Assembly (NCBI GenBank): GCA_024734495.1
Contig: JALMQS010000225.1
Span: forward strand, 3,308,369-3,372,368
Reading direction: 5' to 3'
From: Forficula auricularia
Lineage: Eukaryota > Arthropoda > Insecta > Dermaptera > Forficulidae
Length of the DNA stretch: 64,000 bases
This document shows, piece after piece, positions 60,040-64,000 of the stretch. Below the pieces are notes generated by a model. The model saw nothing but the letters and a program-made list of their open reading frames with translations. It had not been told where the DNA came from and ran no database searches. Position 1 is the first letter of the stretch; every line of letters starts with the position of its first letter. A program made the translations under genes and the position numbers.

Positions 60040-61632
60040 GGTGTTACTACAAGCTTGAGTTGTTTAGCAAAAAAGAAATTAGTCTTTTGGATTTTAAGTC
60101 GATTCTTCCACGTTTTCACTAGAGTTTGCCATTAATAGTTAAAACATCAAAAATGTAATGCAATAAGGTTATTACTCTAGTATTAGATGAGAAACGATAC
60201 CTATTCTTGATTTTAAGTCGATTCCTCCATGTCTTCAGCAATGGTTACCAATAAAACCGAAACGTCAAAAATCCAATGTAAAAATCAATCGATATTTTTG
60301 ATTTAAGTCGATTCCTCTGTCTTCAGCACTGGTTACCAATAAAACCGAAACGTCAAAAATCCAATGTAGAATGGTTATTCCTCAAGTAATAGATGAGAAT
60401 AAATCGATATTTTTGATTTTAAGTCGATTCCTCTATGTCTTCAGCACTGGTTACCAATAAAACCGAAACGTCAAAAATCCAATGTAGAATTATTATTCCT
60501 CGAGTAATAGATGAGAATCAATCGATATTTTTGATTTAAGTCGATTCCTCTGTCTTCAGCACTGGTTACCAATAAAAACCGAAACGTCAAAAATCCAATA
60601 TAGAATGGTTATTCCTCAAGTACTAGATGAGAATCAATCGCTATTTTTGATTTTAAGTCGATTCCTCTATGTCTTCAGCAATGGTTACCAATAAAACCGA
60701 AACGTCAAAAATCCAATGTAGAATTATTATTCCTCGAGTAATAGATGAGAATCAATCGATATTTTTGATTTAAGTCGGTTCCTCTATGTCTTCAGCAATG
60801 GTTACCAATAAAACCGAAACGTCAAAAATCTAATGTAGAATGGATTATTCCTCAAGTACTAGATGAGAATCAATCGATATTTTTGATTTTAAAGTCGATT
60901 CCTCTATGTCTTCAGCAAAGGTAACGGATAAGAAAACAAGGCAGTTGCTATGGTTACTTTTAAAATTTCCTCCCAAATTTTTAGCATTTCACAGAGAGAA
61001 GAGATTCTTACTTAAGCTAGGCTAAATTAGCTATATTAAACAGATCAAATGAATAAATTTTAAAGAATTAAAAAGTACTATCTTACTCTAGAGTAAAGTA
61101 CTTTAAAATATACTTTTGCTAAAAACTTTATTTAACCTTTTTTGTTGTCCCCAAGATACTTAATTAAGATATTAAATTTCATCAAAATTCGTTAAGTCAT
61201 TTTCAAGATATTTAAAAAAAACTAAAAAAGTACCCAAATAAAGTACTAATGTTTGTGGGCCGATATGTACCAAAAACTAATCAGCGCTTCATTTTGTTAA
61301 AAGAATGGTAGCTTTTAAATTTCATTTCAATTGGTGCAACGGTGTGGAAAAAATCGTGGACGAAAAAAACGAAAACATACATACATCCATCCATCCCCAC
61401 GCACTTCTAAAAAAATGACATACTATATTTTGGCCTCTCGGTGAGACCCCAGGTAATTTTTGGCAAAATTGTCACGTGCTAAAATTCAACCTAATCGAAT
61501 ACTACAATTTGTGACCTTAATTGAGTCCATGGGTTCCGTAGTTTTTACCTGAGGACCCTTTGAAGTCCCGCTTGGCGCGACGACCGATTACAATACTTTA
61601 CCCATGCTTCGCATTGGATAAAGTAAAAAATT
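60040..61632 (-). mobile_element. Foldback element Y (copy 3, inverted)
   Basis: The minisatellite (60071-60930) is followed by the unique 620-bp segment and the terminus CTTCGCATTGGATAAAGT (61613-61630). It is the reverse complement of 15157-16798 in overall order and retains a longer terminal part (61530-61612: GTCCTCAGG-type, CGACGACCGATTACAATACT). Confidence 0.75.
60071..60930 (-). repeat. About 118-bp minisatellite of element Y (second array)
   Basis: TTACCAATAAAACCGAAACG marks unit starts at 60245, 60333, 60451, 60566, 60685 and 60802, with a decayed unit at 60921. Most periods are 115-119 bp and one short unit is 88 bp. Units differ by small deletions (CTCTATGTCTTC against CTCTGTCTTC), so this array is less homogeneous than that at 15796. 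Confidence 0.85.
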
Positions 61633-62055
61633 GATTGGCTTTTGGTTTTTCAGGAAAGCCTGGGTTTTATAGTTCGGTAAATTTAAATAAAAAACCAATT
61701 AATGGATTCCCTTTGTAGTTATGCAGCCAAGTCGCGTCTATTATAAAACCATAGTTTCATACAATCAATTGAGGTAATCCAAAGAAAAAGTTAAATATAA
61801 TTTGTTTAAAAAAAAAAGAATAAAAATGAAGACCAAACTTTCACAATTACTCTCTAGCAAATGTTATTATATATAAGAGGATTAATTTCAGTTTTAAAAT
61901 ATCTATTCATACTTTAATATATTTCTATAGAATTTTGTAATTTTGTAAACCGATTATGATTATACTTATTATTTTTATTATTATATACTTAACCACTTAT
62001 GATTTCATGACTTAATGTTATCATTTATAAATTCTATACACATATGAATATGCTT
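61633..62055. other. Unassigned AT-rich sequence
   Basis: No recognised element. Confidence 0.4.
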
Positions 62056-62056
62056 T

Positions 62057-62100
62057 AGCAGTTGTTGTCCAATCCGCGGCCGCATGCGGCCCAGGCGCGA
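62057..62100. repeat. GC-rich palindromic patch
   Basis: CCGCGGCCGCATGCGGCC is a nested palindrome in AT-rich DNA, preceded by CAGTTGTTGTCCAAT. It resembles hAT-type sub-terminal sequence but no second end was found. Confidence 0.35.
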
Positions 62101-62184
62101 CAATGAATGTAATCTTAGACGTTATATATTCAATCTCCCAGTTCACTTGGTGATCCGTCCGAATATCTAGCGGGCTATACGCAA

Positions 62185-62945
62185 AATGACGTTGGGTTGT
62201 AGCTAAGTGGATCACATCTTTTTTACTTTATCCAATGCGAAGCATGGGAGAAAGTATTGGAATCGCTCTCGCGGCAAGCGCGACTTCAAAGGGTCCTCAG
62301 GCAAAGACTACGGAACCCATGGACTCAATTAAGGTCACAAATTGAAGTATTCAATGAGATTGAATTTTAGCACGTGACGGTTTTGCCAAAAATTACCTGG
62401 GATCTCGCCGAGAGGCCAAAAAGTGCCATTTTTTTTGGAAGTGCGTGGGATGGATGGATGGATGTATGTATGTGTGTTATCGTTTTTTTCGTCCACGAAT
62501 TTTTCCACACCGTTGCACCGAATGAATTGAAATTGAAAACCTACCAGTATTTTAACAAAATGAAGCGCTGATTAGTTTTTGGTACATATCGGTCCACAAA
62601 CATTAGTACTTTATTTCAGTACTTTTTTAGTTTTTTCTAAATATCTTGAAAATGACTTAACCAATTTTGATGAAATTTAATATCCTAATTAAGTACCTTG
62701 GGACCCACAAAAAAGGTTAAATAAAGTTTATAGTAAAATTATATTTTAAAGTACTTTACTCTAGAACATATTAATATTTCAAATGAATTTGGATAAAGTT
62801 TAGCAACGATCCGTTGCAGTTTATTCTCTCTTGGTCCAGACTTAAGACTCCACAGACTTCAATAGCATAATCCGCAGTGGTCTCGTGATAAAATATCTTT
62901 TTCAAATAAGCGCGGACGAAACAATTCTCATTGATATATAAATTT
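62185..62945. mobile_element. Palindromic element Z (copy 3), split by element Y
   Basis: The left piece (62190-62221, GTAGCTAAGTGGATCACATC) and right piece (62823-62945, CTCTCTTGGTCCAGACTTAA to CAATTCTCATTGATATA) join into one continuous Z arm when 62222-62822 is set aside. The insertion site is next to TTTTTT/ATT. Confidence 0.75.
62222..62822 (+). mobile_element. Element Y (copy 4, minisatellite deleted)
   Basis: ACTTTATCCAATGCGAAGCA at the left, the unique 540-bp segment, then a jump at 62765 straight to the right tail (ACATATTAATATTTCAAATG to GATCCGTTGCAGTTTATT). It gives clean evidence for both outer ends of Y. Confidence 0.75.
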
Positions 62946-63274
62946 ATTTAAAACAATACCTTTTCAATTTTATTTTAATGTTGCTTAAAATATTATTACA
63001 TAACAATTAAAATAAAATAATGAAATTGATTAAAGAAAATGTTCTATATGAATCCAGACCCGCTGTTGTCAGAAAAATAAAAAAATAAAAAAAAAATTAA
63101 TTCATTCGAACTATTCGTTAACTAAGAATGTCGGAAGATGGAGAGCCTCAAGCACATTGTGAAACAAGTCGCAAATTTTACAGTAAATAAGTAGTTTTTT
63201 ATTTATATGATTCTAAAGATTAACTGTGCAAAATGTGGGCCTGATCAAACAAAATATGCGACAAGGTTTGATTT
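62946..63274. other. Unassigned AT-rich sequence
   Basis: No recognised element. Confidence 0.4.
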
Positions 63275-63927
63275 TTAACCGACTTTGAAAAAAGGAGGAG
63301 GTTATCAATTCAACGGAATGTCTGTTTTTTTTTTGTGTTTGAACATTTATTTCTCTTTACCATGTTGACCGATTTTTTTGCATTGGGTTCATTATAGTTC
63401 CCGATTGGTCCCTTTTTTAACCGACTTCAAAAAAGGAGGAGGTTCTCTATTCGACTGATTTTTTTTTGTGCCTATGTTACCTCATATCTCGGCCAATTGT
63501 GAACCGATTTTGAAAAAAATTTTGCATTGGGTTCAGTCTACCTTTCGATTAGTCCCATTTTTTTCCATAGGTATTAGACCTTTTTTGTTAGGTTTGTTCA
63601 GGCCTAACTTCTTTGTTTATGAACCGATTTCGATGATTCTTTTTTTATTGGAAAGGGGGTATTTTAGGGATGGTGTCCATATTAATTTGGTCAAGTTCTG
63701 ATGATATGATCACTATTAATAACATCACTAAAAAGAGAAAAAATAAAAATAATTTTTAAGAAAAAATAAAAACCGACTTCAAAAAATTAAATGCAACAAA
63801 CAAAATACACTAAAAGGTATAAAATAATTATTATCTTATTTAGTTACAGCTAAACGACGAAATATTAACATGAAATTACTTTTTAATGTCGGTACCAAAC
63901 AAACTATACCTATAAGCGATCATACCT
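63275..63927 (-). mobile_element. Foldback family A, two copies in tandem
   Basis: A partial copy (63275-63416; TTAACCGACTTTGAAAAAAG, GTTATCAATTCAACGGAATG) is followed at 63417 by the left part of a second copy (TTAACCGACTTCAAAAAAGG, GTTCTCTATTCGACTG) that reaches the hairpin and ends at 63926. The first resembles copy 4 (38837) and the second copies 2 and 3, so two subfamilies are juxtaposed. Confidence 0.65.
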
Positions 63928-64000
63928 TGATGCAATTCAGAAACGAGCCGTCAGGCTAATTGACGATTCTACCCTCACCGACTCCCTCGACTCGTTGGCT
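63926..64000 (+). pseudogene. LINE reverse transcriptase fragment at window end
   Basis: Frame CTT GAT GCA gives LDAIQKRAVRLIDDSTLTDS and LDSLA, identical in residues to subfamily 1 (12867-13395), and runs off the window. It starts inside the loop of the foldback, so the LINE is truncated or was inserted there. Confidence 0.75.

Overview
This window looks like repeat-dominated, AT-rich intergenic DNA from an animal, most likely an arthropod. The evidence is spliceosomal-type and poly(A)-tailed transposable elements, tRNA-derived SINEs, Tc1/mariner, pogo-like, hAT-like, Helitron-like, non-LTR, LTR and Penelope-like remnants, and a nuclear copy of animal mitochondrial atp6 and cox1. In that mitochondrial insert the coding strand is G-rich over C. 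This reversed skew is known from isopods and some arachnids, but it is only a weak hint. I recognise no intact host gene and no bacterial-type operon, riboswitch or CRISPR array.

Layout. 0-9 kb: a foldback element, hAT-like and hammerhead-bearing fragments, a palindromic element (4.7-5.2 kb) and a TIR element with C-rich tracts (5.7-6.6 kb). 9-12.2 kb: a V-type fragment with a hammerhead-like motif, a decayed Tc1 element carrying a 58-bp intron, and an abutting decayed mariner. 12.7-18 kb: a LINE 3' end, a pogo-like MITE inserted at TA into an older repeat, a foldback with a 119-bp minisatellite, the chimeric atp6/cox1 NUMT and another LINE end. 18-25 kb: Helitron-like copies, a 1-kb hairpin, LINE ends and three further foldbacks. 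25-35 kb: LINE remnants, Helitron-like elements with G-rich 3' segments, and a nest of foldbacks inside foldbacks (31.4-33.8 kb). 35-46 kb: C/G-tract elements, a 1.5-kb full-length foldback, a hammerhead-bearing foldback interrupted by a SINE, and a hAT/ZMYM-type transposase fragment. 46-54 kb: a Penelope-like RT/GIY-YIG fragment, large hairpins, a second SINE, and an RTE-like LINE interrupted by a hammerhead foldback. 54-64 kb: a LINE ORF1 fragment, a complete hAT-like MITE, an LTR/gag fragment, a second minisatellite foldback, a palindrome split by another element, and a LINE running off the window end.

The strongest signal is a set of at least ten short motifs with one shared architecture: a C-T-G-A-W-G-A box, one unpaired A/T, a GC-rich stem, GAAA, a very short self-complementary sequence (ACGT, ACTATAGT or TATATA), a NUH triplet, and a helix formed with the sequence before the box. 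This is the plan of a type I hammerhead ribozyme with a minimal helix III, of the kind reported in Penelope-like elements and retrozymes. Here they often sit on both arms of long inverted repeats, so either strand would carry one. Some host elements have 10-12 bp target-site duplications. A Penelope-like GIY-YIG fragment lies in the same window. The other theme is density of long inverted repeats: more than ten families, several nested, any of which would give double-stranded hairpin RNA if transcribed. All assignments are by eye; no search was run.
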